Source of the DNA: Hymenobacter negativus
Lineage (GTDB): Bacteria > Bacteroidota > Bacteroidia > Cytophagales > Hymenobacteraceae
Assembly (NCBI RefSeq): GCF_016056375.1
Contig: NZ_JAEDAE010000009.1
Location: 141,259 to 205,258, forward strand
Length of the DNA: 64,000 bases
Reading direction: 5' to 3'
The notes below the pieces were generated by a model. The model did no database searches. It saw nothing but the letters and a program-made list of their open reading frames with translations, and was not told the DNA's origin. Each line of letters starts with the position of its first letter. The stretch's first letter is position 1. Both the position numbers and the translations under genes were made by a program. This document shows positions 34,701 through 43,310 of this stretch, piece by piece.

Positions 34701-34817
34701 TCCGAACATATTGCGCCTCAAGCAATGTCGAGGAATCTGAGTAAAGTGGAATACAAAGGACGCTACACAATTCAGATTCCTCGACATTGCTTGAGGCGCA
34801 ATATGTTCGGAATGACA
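34695..34817. repeat. palindromic element, TGTCATnnnGAnC superfamily (copy 2, 46-bp perfect arms)
   Basis: Arms 34695-34740 and 34772-34817 are perfectly complementary over 46 bases with a 31-base centre. It fills the divergent region between the flavoprotein gene and fabG. Its left end forms the flavoprotein start codon, and its right end lies eight bases before the fabG -7 box. Confidence 0.95.
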
Positions 34818-34825
34818 GGCGGCCT

Positions 34826-34833
34826 TACCTTCG
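34826..34833 (+). promoter_or_regulatory. -7-like box (TACCTTCG) four bases before the fabG start
   Basis: Matches TAnnTTTG with one change. Only CCCC separates it from the ATG, so a transcript starting at the usual distance would be leaderless or nearly so. Confidence 0.45.
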
Positions 34834-34837
34834 CCCC

Positions 34838-35587
34838 ATGACCAACACACTCACCGGAAAAGTGGCCCTCGTGACGGGCGCTTCCAAAGGAATTGGCCGC
34901 GCCATCGCGGCGCATTTTGCCCAGCTCGGCGCCGATGTCGCCTTCACGTATTTATCCTCGGTGGAGAAGGGCCAAGCCCTCGAAACCGAGCTATCGGCCA
35001 CCGGCACCAAGGTGAAAGGCTACCGCTCCGACGCGTCCGAGTACGCCCAGGCCGAGCAATTAATTGACGCCGTGGTGGCCGATTTCGGTAAGCTCGACAT
35101 CCTCGTCAACAACGCCGGCATTACGCAGGACGGGCTGCTGATGCGCATGTCTGAGCAGCAGTGGGACCAGGTGCTCACCGTCAACCTCAAGTCGGTGTTC
35201 AATCTCACCAAGGCCGCCACCAAGCCCATGATGCGCGCCAAAAGCGGCTCCATCATCAACATGACCAGCGTGGTGGGCCTCAAGGGCAACGCTGGGCAGG
35301 CCAACTACGCCGCCAGCAAGGCCGGCATCATCGGCTTCACCAAATCGGTGGCGCTGGAGCTGGGCTCGCGCAACATCCGCTGCAATGCCATTGCGCCGGG
35401 CTTCATCGAAACCGAAATGACCGACGCCCTCGACCCCAAGCAGGTAGATGAGTGGCGCAAGGCCATTCCGCTCAAGCGCGGCGGCCGGCCCGAGGACGTG
35501 GCCAAAGCCACGGCGTTTCTGGCTTCGGATGACTCGGCCTACATCACCGGCCAGGTGCTGCAGGTGGACGGCGGCATGCTGACGTAA
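34838..35587 (+). CDS. fabG: 3-oxoacyl-[acyl-carrier-protein] reductase
   Basis: 249 residues from the ATG at 34838; the upstream open frame runs through the hairpin element and is not plausible coding sequence. Classical SDR: TGASKGIG at 13-20, NNAGITQDGLLMRM, and the catalytic triad S144, Y157, K161 (NMTSVVG and YAASK). The FabG-typical N-terminal LTGKVALVTGAS and C-terminal ITGQVLQVDGGM are present. NADPH-dependent reduction of beta-ketoacyl-ACP in fatty-acid elongation. Other fab genes are not adjacent. The strong terminator marks it as monocistronic. Confidence 0.93.
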   Translation: MTNTLTGKVALVTGASKGIGRAIAAHFAQLGADVAFTYLSSVEKGQALETELSATGTKVKGYRSDASEYAQAEQLIDAVVADFGKLDILVNNAGITQDGLLMRMSEQQWDQVLTVNLKSVFNLTKAATKPMMRAKSGSIINMTSVVGLKGNAGQANYAASKAGIIGFTKSVALELGSRNIRCNAIAPGFIETEMTDALDPKQVDEWRKAIPLKRGGRPEDVAKATAFLASDDSAYITGQVLQVDGGMLT

Positions 35588-35611
35588 GAATTTCAGCTTA
35601 TCGGACTCAAC

Positions 35612-35654
35612 AGCAAAGGGACACCGCACCAAAGTTGTGCGGTGTCCCTTTGCT
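35612..35654. terminator. bidirectional terminator, 18-bp perfect stem
   Basis: Arms 35612-35629 and 35637-35654 pair perfectly. It separates the convergent fabG and SGNH-hydrolase genes. Confidence 0.85.
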
Positions 35655-35688
35655 CTAAGGCCTCTTTGCGCTGCTCCAAACAACAGCC

Positions 35689-38496
35689 TCACGGCCTTAT
35701 CAGCTTGATTTGAGCGCGCTGCTTCCGGCCTTCCAGCAGCAGATAGTACAGGCCGGAAGTGATTAATTCGCGGGAGAAATTGAGCGGCTGGGTGGCCTCG
35801 GTCAACTGGCCGCTCGCCAGCTTGGCTCCCAGTACCGACACCAGCGAGTAGGCCACTGGCCCCTCAAAATCACTGGGCAGCAGCACCCACAGCCGGCCGT
35901 CGCCGGTTGGGTTGGGGTATGCTAGAGGGATGGCGCTGCTGGTAGGGCCGGTTGCTCTCACCTCATCCGGGCGGCTGCTAAGACCGGCTGACGGGGCCGG
36001 CTGTGTGGAGCTGTTAAAATCTGAGTTAAGGATAGTTCGGGCCGCGTCGGCATTCTGGCGCCATACTTCTACCCCCGACAGGTTGGCGTAGCCGCCACTG
36101 GTGCTGAGCACTAGGTTCCCGTTGTCAGTGACGGTGGCGGGGTACGGTCCCAGCCGGCTCCAGTGGCCGGCCGTGCCACTGTTGTAGCTGGCCAGCACTA
36201 CCTGGCCCTGCACGCGCACATCGAAGGTTTCCGGGCTGTTGTCCTCCCACACGTAGGCGTACACGGCGTAAGTGCCCGCCGGCACGTTGCGCAGAGTAGC
36301 GTCAATGCTGGGACCGTACACCGACGAGCGAATCATGCCGGCGCGCAGGGCGTCGGTGGCGGGGTTCAGGCTTACATTCTGATTCGTAAATTCAGTACCC
36401 GTGACGGTGAAGTTGGCCGCGCCCGTAGCGGCTTCCCAGTTTTGGCCGTCCAGCACCAGCGCGTTGCCATTGATATTCAGGGCGCGGTAAAAAGTTAAGT
36501 CAGTGCCGCTGGTGGTTGTAGCCGTAAAGGTGGCCGTGATGGCCTTGTTGGCCGTCATCGTGACGGTGAGCGGGTTGGTGCTGCCCGTGGTGTCGCCGCT
36601 CCAGCCGCTGAACTGGTAGCCCGCTGCCGGTGTCGCCGTCAGGCTTACGCTCGCGCCGCTGGCATACGTGGCCTGGTCCGGATTTTTGGTCACCGTGCCG
36701 CTGCCAGCTGTACTAACAGTGAGCGAATAGTTGGCCGGAGCGGCCTGGTTCGATACGCTAAAGCTAATGCTGAGCGGCGTGCCGGCCGTGCCACTGCCAC
36801 TACCCGCCGTGTAAGGAGTAGCCGTGAGCGTATAGTTGCCCACTGCCGGCGTCCAGGAATTGAATTTGCCCGCGCCATCGTCTCCAAACAGCGCATACGG
36901 GGCCACTGATTCGGTCTGGCTCCGGGTTTGCGTTCCGCTCAGGGCAAAGACAACACTGCCTACCGTGGCCGGATTGGTTGTGGCCCGAATGTTCAGGTTG
37001 CGGGTGGACAAGGCGGCCAGGTTGAGCGTCGCGCCTGCCAAAATCACTTGAATATCCGTGTCAGTATCGGCATCTACCAGAACATAGCTCACCACACTTT
37101 GGCCGGCAGCCGTGAAAGTAGCGGTGACAGTCTTGTTGGCCGTCATCGTGACGGTGAGCGGGTTGGTACTGCCCGTGGCGTCGCCACTCCAGCCCGTGAA
37201 GGTGTAACCGGTGGCCGCCGCCGCTGTGAGCATGATGCTGCTGCCGCTGGCGTAGCTGGCTTGGTTAGGGGTCTTCGTTACCGTGCCGCCGCCAGTGGTG
37301 GCAGCGGTCAGCGTGTAAGTCGTTGGGGCCACGGCCGTGAAGGTGGCCGTGATGGATTTGTTGGCCGTCATGGCCACCGTGAGCGGGTTGGTACTGCCCG
37401 TGGCATCGCCACTCCAGCCCGTAAAGGTGAAGCCCGCTGCTGGGGTTGCCGTCAGGGTCACATTGCTGCCGATGGCATACGTGGCCTGGTCCGGATTTTT
37501 GGTCACCGTGCCGCTGCCGGTGGTCGCTACCGACAGGGAATACGTGGAGGGACTGGTCATAGCACTTAGCTGGTTGTAAGCTACTTGCTGCAATGCCACG
37601 GCATCGGCCGGCGCAATGCCCAGGTCGGCAGCGGCAGTTTCACCGCTCCCCAGGCTACGCGGGTCCGCCCCCGTGATTTGACCAAACAACACACAGGCGC
37701 TCAGGTACGAGCCCCATTTGCTGGCGTGGAAATAACTGGTCCACAGGTCGAGCTGGCCGGCTGTGGGATTATAAGGGTTGGGCATGGCCACCCCCGTTTG
37801 CATGGCCAGCTGCCAGGCATCGCCCACCGGCGCCACTGCTTCAAAATGCCCGTTCTGTGCAAATAGCTGGTTATAGGCGTTGTGCAGGTCCGTGCCCATA
37901 GCGCTAATGGGCTGCCCCGAATATGGCTGGCCGGCCGGGTAAGTGAGGTCTGCGCGCGCCCAGGTTTCGTATAGGTACACCTTGGCCGCCGCGTTTGCCG
38001 AATGAACCGCCTGCTCCAGCTGCGTAGCATAGGTAAAAAAGTCGGTCGGGTTGCCGCCCTTATTTGTCGGCAACGGGCCGGTGCTTAGCTCCTGCAGCAC
38101 CACTTTATCCCAACCGGCTGCACGCCCGATAACCGAGAGGGCGTTGGTATAATGATAGGAAAGGCCCACGCCATTGATGGCTTCGATGTGCACTTCATAG
38201 GCCAGGCCCGCTTCGTCGGTGAACCGCTTGAAAATGCCCGGTACGCCACCCCACGGCCCCGTGTCGTCGCTTTCGTGCCGCGGGGAGTTTGCGGGCACCC
38301 CGTAGTTCTCGTCGAAAATAGCCGCGGCGTTGTAGTTGAGCACGGGTGCGACGTAGCCGTGGGTGAAGCTGTTGCCCACAAATAGAATGCGGGTTTGGGC
38401 CAGCGCCGTGCCGGAACCGGCCAGCATGGCCAAGCCTGTGCATAAGGCGGCAATCAGTAATTTCAAATCACGGCAGGAAGCGTACGGAATGTGCAT
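35689..38496 (-). CDS. T9SS-exported SGNH hydrolase with InlB-like repeats
   Basis: 935 residues with signal peptide (cleaved near ALAQ). Residues about 35-310 form an SGNH/GDSL-type hydrolase (RILFVGNSFTHG as block I with Ser in GNS; DKVVLQELSTGP; FHASKWGSYLSACVLFG as the C-terminal block with His). Three divergent InlB B-repeat domains follow, each with GTVTKxPxQAxYxxGxxVxLTAxxAxGYxFxGWSGDxTGSTNPLTVxMTANKxITATF. A carbohydrate-binding-like region (about 660-830) and a T9SS sorting domain (PLAYPNPTGDGRLWV...GLYYLLLEGRKQRAQIKLIRP) end it. Inferred: a surface or secreted esterase acting on polysaccharide. No glycan-use genes are next to it. Confidence 0.85.
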   Translation of the reverse strand: MHIPYASCRDLKLLIAALCTGLAMLAGSGTALAQTRILFVGNSFTHGYVAPVLNYNAAAIFDENYGVPANSPRHESDDTGPWGGVPGIFKRFTDEAGLAYEVHIEAINGVGLSYHYTNALSVIGRAAGWDKVVLQELSTGPLPTNKGGNPTDFFTYATQLEQAVHSANAAAKVYLYETWARADLTYPAGQPYSGQPISAMGTDLHNAYNQLFAQNGHFEAVAPVGDAWQLAMQTGVAMPNPYNPTAGQLDLWTSYFHASKWGSYLSACVLFGQITGADPRSLGSGETAAADLGIAPADAVALQQVAYNQLSAMTSPSTYSLSVATTGSGTVTKNPDQATYAIGSNVTLTATPAAGFTFTGWSGDATGSTNPLTVAMTANKSITATFTAVAPTTYTLTAATTGGGTVTKTPNQASYASGSSIMLTAAAATGYTFTGWSGDATGSTNPLTVTMTANKTVTATFTAAGQSVVSYVLVDADTDTDIQVILAGATLNLAALSTRNLNIRATTNPATVGSVVFALSGTQTRSQTESVAPYALFGDDGAGKFNSWTPAVGNYTLTATPYTAGSGSGTAGTPLSISFSVSNQAAPANYSLTVSTAGSGTVTKNPDQATYASGASVSLTATPAAGYQFSGWSGDTTGSTNPLTVTMTANKAITATFTATTTSGTDLTFYRALNINGNALVLDGQNWEAATGAANFTVTGTEFTNQNVSLNPATDALRAGMIRSSVYGPSIDATLRNVPAGTYAVYAYVWEDNSPETFDVRVQGQVVLASYNSGTAGHWSRLGPYPATVTDNGNLVLSTSGGYANLSGVEVWRQNADAARTILNSDFNSSTQPAPSAGLSSRPDEVRATGPTSSAIPLAYPNPTGDGRLWVLLPSDFEGPVAYSLVSVLGAKLASGQLTEATQPLNFSRELITSGLYYLLLEGRKQRAQIKLIRP
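36535..37518 (-). repeat. three copies of a 170-bp coding repeat (InlB-like domains)
   Basis: Copies lie at about 36535-36704, 37124-37293 and 37349-37518. The two outer copies share an almost identical last 45 bases, while the middle copy differs there. This suggests recent conversion or duplication between the outer ones. Confidence 0.7.
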
Positions 38497-39184
38497 GGCG
38501 CATCGATTAATCAGAGTTAGAAATTATATGTTACTATGTTTTTGGACATGGGCATACGCTGCCAGACCTTGAGGCATGGTTTAGCAACGGGCTGTTAGTA
38601 GAAAGTAGAAGAGGCAACGTGGGCCGTTCAGCCGCACCTGCCCGCAAGCAGCGCCTAGCTTTGGCGATGCGCGGGTCGCACTCCCTCCATTTTCATGGGC
38701 TTATACGACCTTATCCGCCACGAAGTCGACGATTTGTCATGCCGGAGCTTTGGCGCCAGTCGAATAGCAGCAACCTTGGCCCGCCAGGCAGACGCGCCTT
38801 TCCATGATAAATATTATTGTTTTTCAATTATTTGCATTAGTAAAATGTCCACCTTTTCAAGCACAAGCGCGCTTTAATATCATCGATGAAATATTTAATT
38901 ATTATTATTAATTATCTATACTCTCAATTCAGGTATGCTTCGGCGGCCCGCTGGTGCTAGGTTGGTGCTGCTTTATTCCGAAAAGGGATTTTCAAGCGGC
39001 TTCACAGTCCCGCTCCTGTCCCCGGCTTTGGCCACAGCCAGTAAGTTCGCGGGGCGTATAATTTTGTTGGCAAACCGTGCGCCCGGCACCAAACAGCCAG
39101 CCACGCCCAGCCGTTGAAGCAGCGGCCGGCTGCAACTTTAGCGGCGCGGGCCGACCTTTAACGCTGATTCAATCCGATTTTCGT
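38497..39184. other. 688-base intergenic region with an AT-rich island
   Basis: No gene is supported here: the open frames are short, lack conserved motifs and overlap. Bases about 38806-38935 are strikingly AT-rich compared with the rest of the window and include a TAATTA...TAATTA inverted pair (38896-38914). TAATTTTG at 39059-39066 matches TAnnTTTG and may drive the VWA gene. It probably holds the divergent promoters of the two flanking genes. Confidence 0.6.
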
Positions 39185-41266
39185 TTGCTGACCACTCAAT
39201 ATTCCTCCTGGTTTATCCTGCTCTGCCTGGCCGTGGGCGCGGGCTACGCGGCCCTGCAATACTCAGCCAACGCGCCCTGGAGCAAGCAGCGCAACTACGC
39301 GCTGGCGGCCCTGCGCTTTGCGGTGGTGAGCTTTTTGTGCTACCTGCTACTGGCCCCGGTCATCCGCACCACCACTACGCACACCGAAGCGCCCGCGCTG
39401 GTGCTGGCCGTCGACAACTCACAGTCGGTCGAATTATTCACGCCCAAAAACGTGCTCAGCCAGGCCACCACCGGCCTCGCCCGCCTTGCCGAAACGCTGC
39501 GCAGCAAGGGCTTCACGGTCGAAACCCGTACGCTTACCTCCACCCCCGCCCGCCCGGCCCGGCTCGATTCGCTGCGCTTTTCCGCGGCCACTTCTGACCT
39601 CGACCAGCTCCTTAGCGGCACCCGCGATGCCTACGAGGACCGCAACCTGGCCGGCGTGGTGCTCCTGAGCGACGGCCTCGTGAACCGGGGCCGCAGCCCC
39701 GCCTACTCCGATTTCAACTTCCCGATTTACAGCGTGGCCGTAGGCGACACCATCCCCAAGCGCGACTTGCGCCTGACTGGCCTCACCTATAACCGCGTGG
39801 CCTTCAGCGGCAATAAATTCCCCATCGAGGCCGAGCTGGGCTTTGAAGGCTACGCGGGCGGGGCAGCTACGGTGGAATTGCGCGAAGGCAATAAGGTGCT
39901 CGACAGCCGCCGCGTGGGACTGCCGGCCGGCCGCCGCCGCGTGCGGACCACTTTCCAGCTCACGGCGCCCGCGCCCGGCAAGCGCCGCTACGAGGTACAC
40001 ATCGTGCCCCAGGCCGGCGAGTTTACCGAGTTGAACAACGCCCGCACGGCCTTCATCGAAATTGTGAAGGGCAAGCTGCGCGTGCTGCTGGCCGGCGCGG
40101 CCCCCCACCCAGACCTGAAGGCCCTGCGCGCCGCCATCCTGGCCAACGACAACTTCGACCTCACCCTGGCTCTGCCCGGCGTGGCCCCGCTGAAGGACGG
40201 AGCCGACTTCGACGTGGCCATTTTGCACCAGCTGCCGGCCCAGGGCGGGCTCGGCAATGAAATTCTGGCCCAGGTGAAGGCCCGCAAAACGCCGGCGCTC
40301 TACATCATCGGGGCGCAGTCTGATTTGGGCGCTTATAATCAGCTCGGGGCGGGCCTCACCGTGCAGCCGCGCGGGGCGCAGACCGATGAGGTGACGCCGC
40401 TGCCCAACCCCGGCTTCGCCCGGTTTGCGACGGACGAGGAATCGGCCCGCCGCTTTGCGCAGTACCCGCCTGCGCCGGTGCCGTTTGGCGACTTGCGGCT
40501 GGGCACGGGGGCCGAGGCGGCGCTCTGGCAGCGGGTGGGCCGCGTGCCCACCCAGAAGCCACTGCTGGTTTTTGGCGGCTCTACGGACCACCGCCAGGCC
40601 ACGCTGCTCACCGATGGCAGCTGGCAGTGGCGCCTGAGCGAGGCCGTGGCCCACGACGACAAGCCCGAAGCTTACGACCGCCTCATCATCCGCACGCTCC
40701 AGCTCCTCACCCAAAACGCCAACAAGAAGCGCCTCGACGTGTACCCCACGCAGGACGTTTTCGGCACCCAGGACGACGTGACCCTCGGAGCCGAAACCTA
40801 CAACGCCGTATTCGAGCGCCTCTACAACCAGCAAATTGACCTGACGCTAACCGACGAGAAAAAGCAGGCCCGCCGCTTTTCCTTCGCCAACCCCGAGGAC
40901 GGCTCGCCCCTGCACCTGGGGCCGCTGCCGGCTGGTCTTTACCGCATTCAGGCCCGCGCCACGCTGGGCGGCCAACCCCAGCAGGATGTGGGCGAACTGC
41001 TGGTGCAATCGCAGCCGCTCGAAGCCCTGGAATCGAAGGCTGACCACAACCTGCTGGCGCAGCTTTCGCGCCGCAGCGGCGCGCGACTGTATTACCCGGC
41101 GCAACTAGATAAGCTGGCGCAGGACATCATCAAGGCCAACTACAAGCCGGTGATTACGGCCGAGGAAGACCTGAAGGACCTGATAAACCTGAAGTGGCTG
41201 TTCTTCGTGATTATGGCTTTCCTGACGGTGGAATGGGCCGTGCGGAAGTATTCGGGCAGCGTATAG
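39185..41266 (+). CDS. VWA-domain membrane protein
   Basis: About 693 residues if it starts at the TTG at 39185 (LLTTQYSSWFILLCLAVGAGYAALQYS as TM1); no in-frame ATG exists near the start, and a GTG at 39077 would add 36 non-hydrophobic residues. TM2 is YALAALRFAVVSFLCYLLLAPVI. A von Willebrand A-like domain follows (VLAVDNSQSVELF as the MIDAS DxSxS-like motif, later GVVLLSDGLVNRG), then a long beta-rich extracytoplasmic part, and a final TM near the C-terminus (LKWLFFVIMAFLTVEWAVRKYSG). It resembles large BatA-like or glutamine-amidotransferase-like VWA proteins of Bacteroidota. Role unknown. Confidence 0.8.
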   Translation: MLTTQYSSWFILLCLAVGAGYAALQYSANAPWSKQRNYALAALRFAVVSFLCYLLLAPVIRTTTTHTEAPALVLAVDNSQSVELFTPKNVLSQATTGLARLAETLRSKGFTVETRTLTSTPARPARLDSLRFSAATSDLDQLLSGTRDAYEDRNLAGVVLLSDGLVNRGRSPAYSDFNFPIYSVAVGDTIPKRDLRLTGLTYNRVAFSGNKFPIEAELGFEGYAGGAATVELREGNKVLDSRRVGLPAGRRRVRTTFQLTAPAPGKRRYEVHIVPQAGEFTELNNARTAFIEIVKGKLRVLLAGAAPHPDLKALRAAILANDNFDLTLALPGVAPLKDGADFDVAILHQLPAQGGLGNEILAQVKARKTPALYIIGAQSDLGAYNQLGAGLTVQPRGAQTDEVTPLPNPGFARFATDEESARRFAQYPPAPVPFGDLRLGTGAEAALWQRVGRVPTQKPLLVFGGSTDHRQATLLTDGSWQWRLSEAVAHDDKPEAYDRLIIRTLQLLTQNANKKRLDVYPTQDVFGTQDDVTLGAETYNAVFERLYNQQIDLTLTDEKKQARRFSFANPEDGSPLHLGPLPAGLYRIQARATLGGQPQQDVGELLVQSQPLEALESKADHNLLAQLSRRSGARLYYPAQLDKLAQDIIKANYKPVITAEEDLKDLINLKWLFFVIMAFLTVEWAVRKYSGSV

Positions 41267-41276
41267 GCGGAACGTC

Positions 41277-41316
41277 GAACGGTGTAGAGACGCAAGTATG
41301 CGTCTCTACACCGTTC
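41277..41316. repeat. TGTAGAGACGC palindromic element (second copy), probable terminator
   Basis: Perfect 18-base arms (41277-41294, 41299-41316) with an AGTA loop and a trailing TTTT. The head GGTGTAGAGACGC matches the element at 21840-21926. It sits ten bases after the VWA stop codon and could terminate that transcript. Confidence 0.85.
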
Positions 41317-41381
41317 TTTTGGCATCTGCGTAAAGTAGAAACGCCCTCACTGCGTCCTCTCTCCTACTTTACCGAACCGAT

Positions 41382-42056
41382 ATGAAACTACGAGTCATCC
41401 TGACCGGGGCCACCGGCATGGTGGGCGAGGGCGTTCTGCTCGAATGCCTGGCCAACCCCATCGTGGAGCACGTGTTGGTGCTCACGCGCAAGCCCACCGG
41501 CCGCACCCACGCCAAAATGCGCGAATTGCTGGTGCCCGACCTTGCCAACCTAAGCGACGTGGAAAGCCAGCTCACGGGCTACAACGCCTGCTTTTTCTGC
41601 GCGGGTGTGTCGTCGCTAGGCATTTCGAAGGAAGAATACGAACGCATCACCCACGATATGACAGTGGCCGTGGCTGAGACGCTCGCGCGGCTAAATTCGG
41701 ATATGACTTTCATCTACGTATCCGGCGGCGGCACCGACAGCAACAGCCGTCAGCACTGGGCCCGCGTGAAGGGTCGCACCGAAAACGAGCTGCTGACGCT
41801 GCCCTTCTATGCGGCTTATATGTTCCGGCCGGGCTTTATGAAGGCCACGCCCGGCCAGCGCAATATTCTGAAGTATTACGGGGCCATTGCCTGGCTTTAC
41901 CCGCTGGCCCGCAAGCTGACCCCGCAGTTTGTGAGCACCATGCAGGAAGTGGGCCAGGCCATGATTAACGCGGCCGATTTCGGCTACACCAAACCCGTGC
42001 TCGAAGTTCGCGACATCGTGGCCCTGGCCCACAGCACTGCCGCACCGCGCGACTAA
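41382..42056 (+). CDS. NAD(P)-binding atypical SDR/epimerase-like protein
   Basis: 224 residues. The N-terminus KLRVILTGATGMVGEGVLLECL is a Rossmann loop (TGATGMVG at 8-15). HVLVLTRKPTGRTHAKMRELLVPDLANL and CFFCAGVSSLGISKEEYERI follow; the last motif is typical of the small atypical-SDR group annotated as NAD-dependent epimerase or oxidoreductase. No YxxxK triad is obvious. The substrate is unknown. A TACTTTAC box ends ten bases before the ATG. The next gene begins four bases after the stop codon, so the two form an operon. Confidence 0.82.
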   Translation: MKLRVILTGATGMVGEGVLLECLANPIVEHVLVLTRKPTGRTHAKMRELLVPDLANLSDVESQLTGYNACFFCAGVSSLGISKEEYERITHDMTVAVAETLARLNSDMTFIYVSGGGTDSNSRQHWARVKGRTENELLTLPFYAAYMFRPGFMKATPGQRNILKYYGAIAWLYPLARKLTPQFVSTMQEVGQAMINAADFGYTKPVLEVRDIVALAHSTAAPRD

Positions 42057-42060
42057 GTAC

Positions 42061-43185
42061 ATGCGCAACTTCTTAAAGAAACTCCTGATGGCAACCGGCG
42101 GCATCCTCGGCACCTTACTAATTGCGGTGGTGGCCTTCACCAGCCTCAGCCCGCAGCTGGGGGGCACGCCCACCAAGGCCGACAAAGCAGCCTACCTCAA
42201 ATCGGGTCATTACGATGCGCAGGAGGACAAATTCGTCAACCTGATTCCGACGCGGGAAATGACCGGCGGCAGCATGCCCTCAGTGATGTGGAAATTCCTG
42301 TTTCACAAATCGCCGCAGGCCGCCCCGCCCGCTCCCCTGCCCCAGCAGCCGCTCGATTCGCTGGCCATCACCCGGAAGACGCCCGAAATGGTGCGTGTGA
42401 CGTGGTTCGGCCACTCGGCCAGCCTGATCGAAATAGCGGGCCAGAACATCCTGCTCGACCCCATGCTCAGCGTGAAAATGGGCCCCGTGAGCTGGGCCAC
42501 GCCCAAGCGCTACAACCCCAGCTTGGCCATCCGGCCCGAGCAGCTGCCGCCCATCGCCGCCGTGCTCATCTCGCACGACCATTACGACCACCTCGACTAC
42601 GCCACCATTCGCAAAATCAAGGACAAGGTGGGGCATTTTTACGTGCCGCTCGGCATTGGCCCGCACCTGCTGGCGTGGGGCGTGCCGGCTGCGCGCATCA
42701 CCGAAATGAACTGGGGCGACAGCGCCACCATCCCCGGCCTCGTGCTGCGCTGCACGCCCAGCCGGCATTTTTCAGGGCGCGGCCTCACCAACCGCAACTC
42801 CACGCTGTGGTGCTCCTGGGTGATGCAGGCTCCGGCCAAACGGGTTTTTTACACCGGCGACGGCGGCTACGGGCCGCATTTCGCCGCCATTGGCCGGCAG
42901 TACGGCCCGTTCGATTTGGCGTTGGTGGAATGCGGGCAGTACAACGAGAGCTGGGCTGAAATCCACATGAAGCCCGAGCAGAGCGTACAGGCCGCCCGCG
43001 ACGTGCGCGCTGCTGTGATGCTGCCCGTGCACTGGGGGGCCTTCACCGAGAGCCTCCACGCCTGGAACGAGCCCGTGACCCGCGCCACCGCCGAGGCCGC
43101 CCGCCTGGGCCAGCCCATCACCACGCCCCACTTGGGCGAGCCCGTAACTTTGGGCACCGAGCTGCCGCAGCAACGCTGGTGGTAG
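42061..43185 (+). CDS. MBL-fold hydrolase (UlaG/NAPE-PLD-like), membrane-anchored
   Basis: 374 residues with an N-terminal membrane helix (about 8-28). VRVTWFGHSASLIEIAGQNILLDPML and then VLISHDHYDHLDYATI give the metal motif H172, H174, D176, H177; FYTGDGGYGPHF and AAVMLPVHWGAFTESLHAWNEP complete it. This order is typical of the NAPE-PLD/UlaG-like branch, phosphodiester or lactone hydrolases. The exact substrate is unknown; an extracytoplasmic lipid-linked substrate is possible. It is the second gene of a two-gene operon with the SDR-like protein. The stop codon abuts a palindromic element. Confidence 0.85.
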   Translation: MRNFLKKLLMATGGILGTLLIAVVAFTSLSPQLGGTPTKADKAAYLKSGHYDAQEDKFVNLIPTREMTGGSMPSVMWKFLFHKSPQAAPPAPLPQQPLDSLAITRKTPEMVRVTWFGHSASLIEIAGQNILLDPMLSVKMGPVSWATPKRYNPSLAIRPEQLPPIAAVLISHDHYDHLDYATIRKIKDKVGHFYVPLGIGPHLLAWGVPAARITEMNWGDSATIPGLVLRCTPSRHFSGRGLTNRNSTLWCSWVMQAPAKRVFYTGDGGYGPHFAAIGRQYGPFDLALVECGQYNESWAEIHMKPEQSVQAARDVRAAVMLPVHWGAFTESLHAWNEPVTRATAEAARLGQPITTPHLGEPVTLGTELPQQRWW

Positions 43186-43287
43186 GAACGCGCCACGGCA
43201 TGTTCAATCGTCGGCAGCGCATAATCTTTCCTTGCCGCCAAACGCTTCCTTACGTGCCCTGCCGCCGAACGCGCCATGGCGCGTTCC
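43185..43287. repeat. inverted-repeat element GGAACGCGCCA
   Basis: Eleven-base ends at 43185-43195 and 43277-43287 are complementary. The right end is itself part of a 20-base perfect palindrome at 43267-43286 centred on CCATGG. It fills the gap between the MBL gene and the pseudouridine synthase gene. Confidence 0.6.
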
Positions 43288-43310
43288 CACACCTGTGCAT
43301 TACTTGAAGC

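Noticed and set aside
34701..34850. N-terminal extension of the flavoprotein through the hairpin element
   Set aside because: The FAD-binding GAGPGG lies at the expected distance from the ATG at 34700; the extension is repeat sequence.
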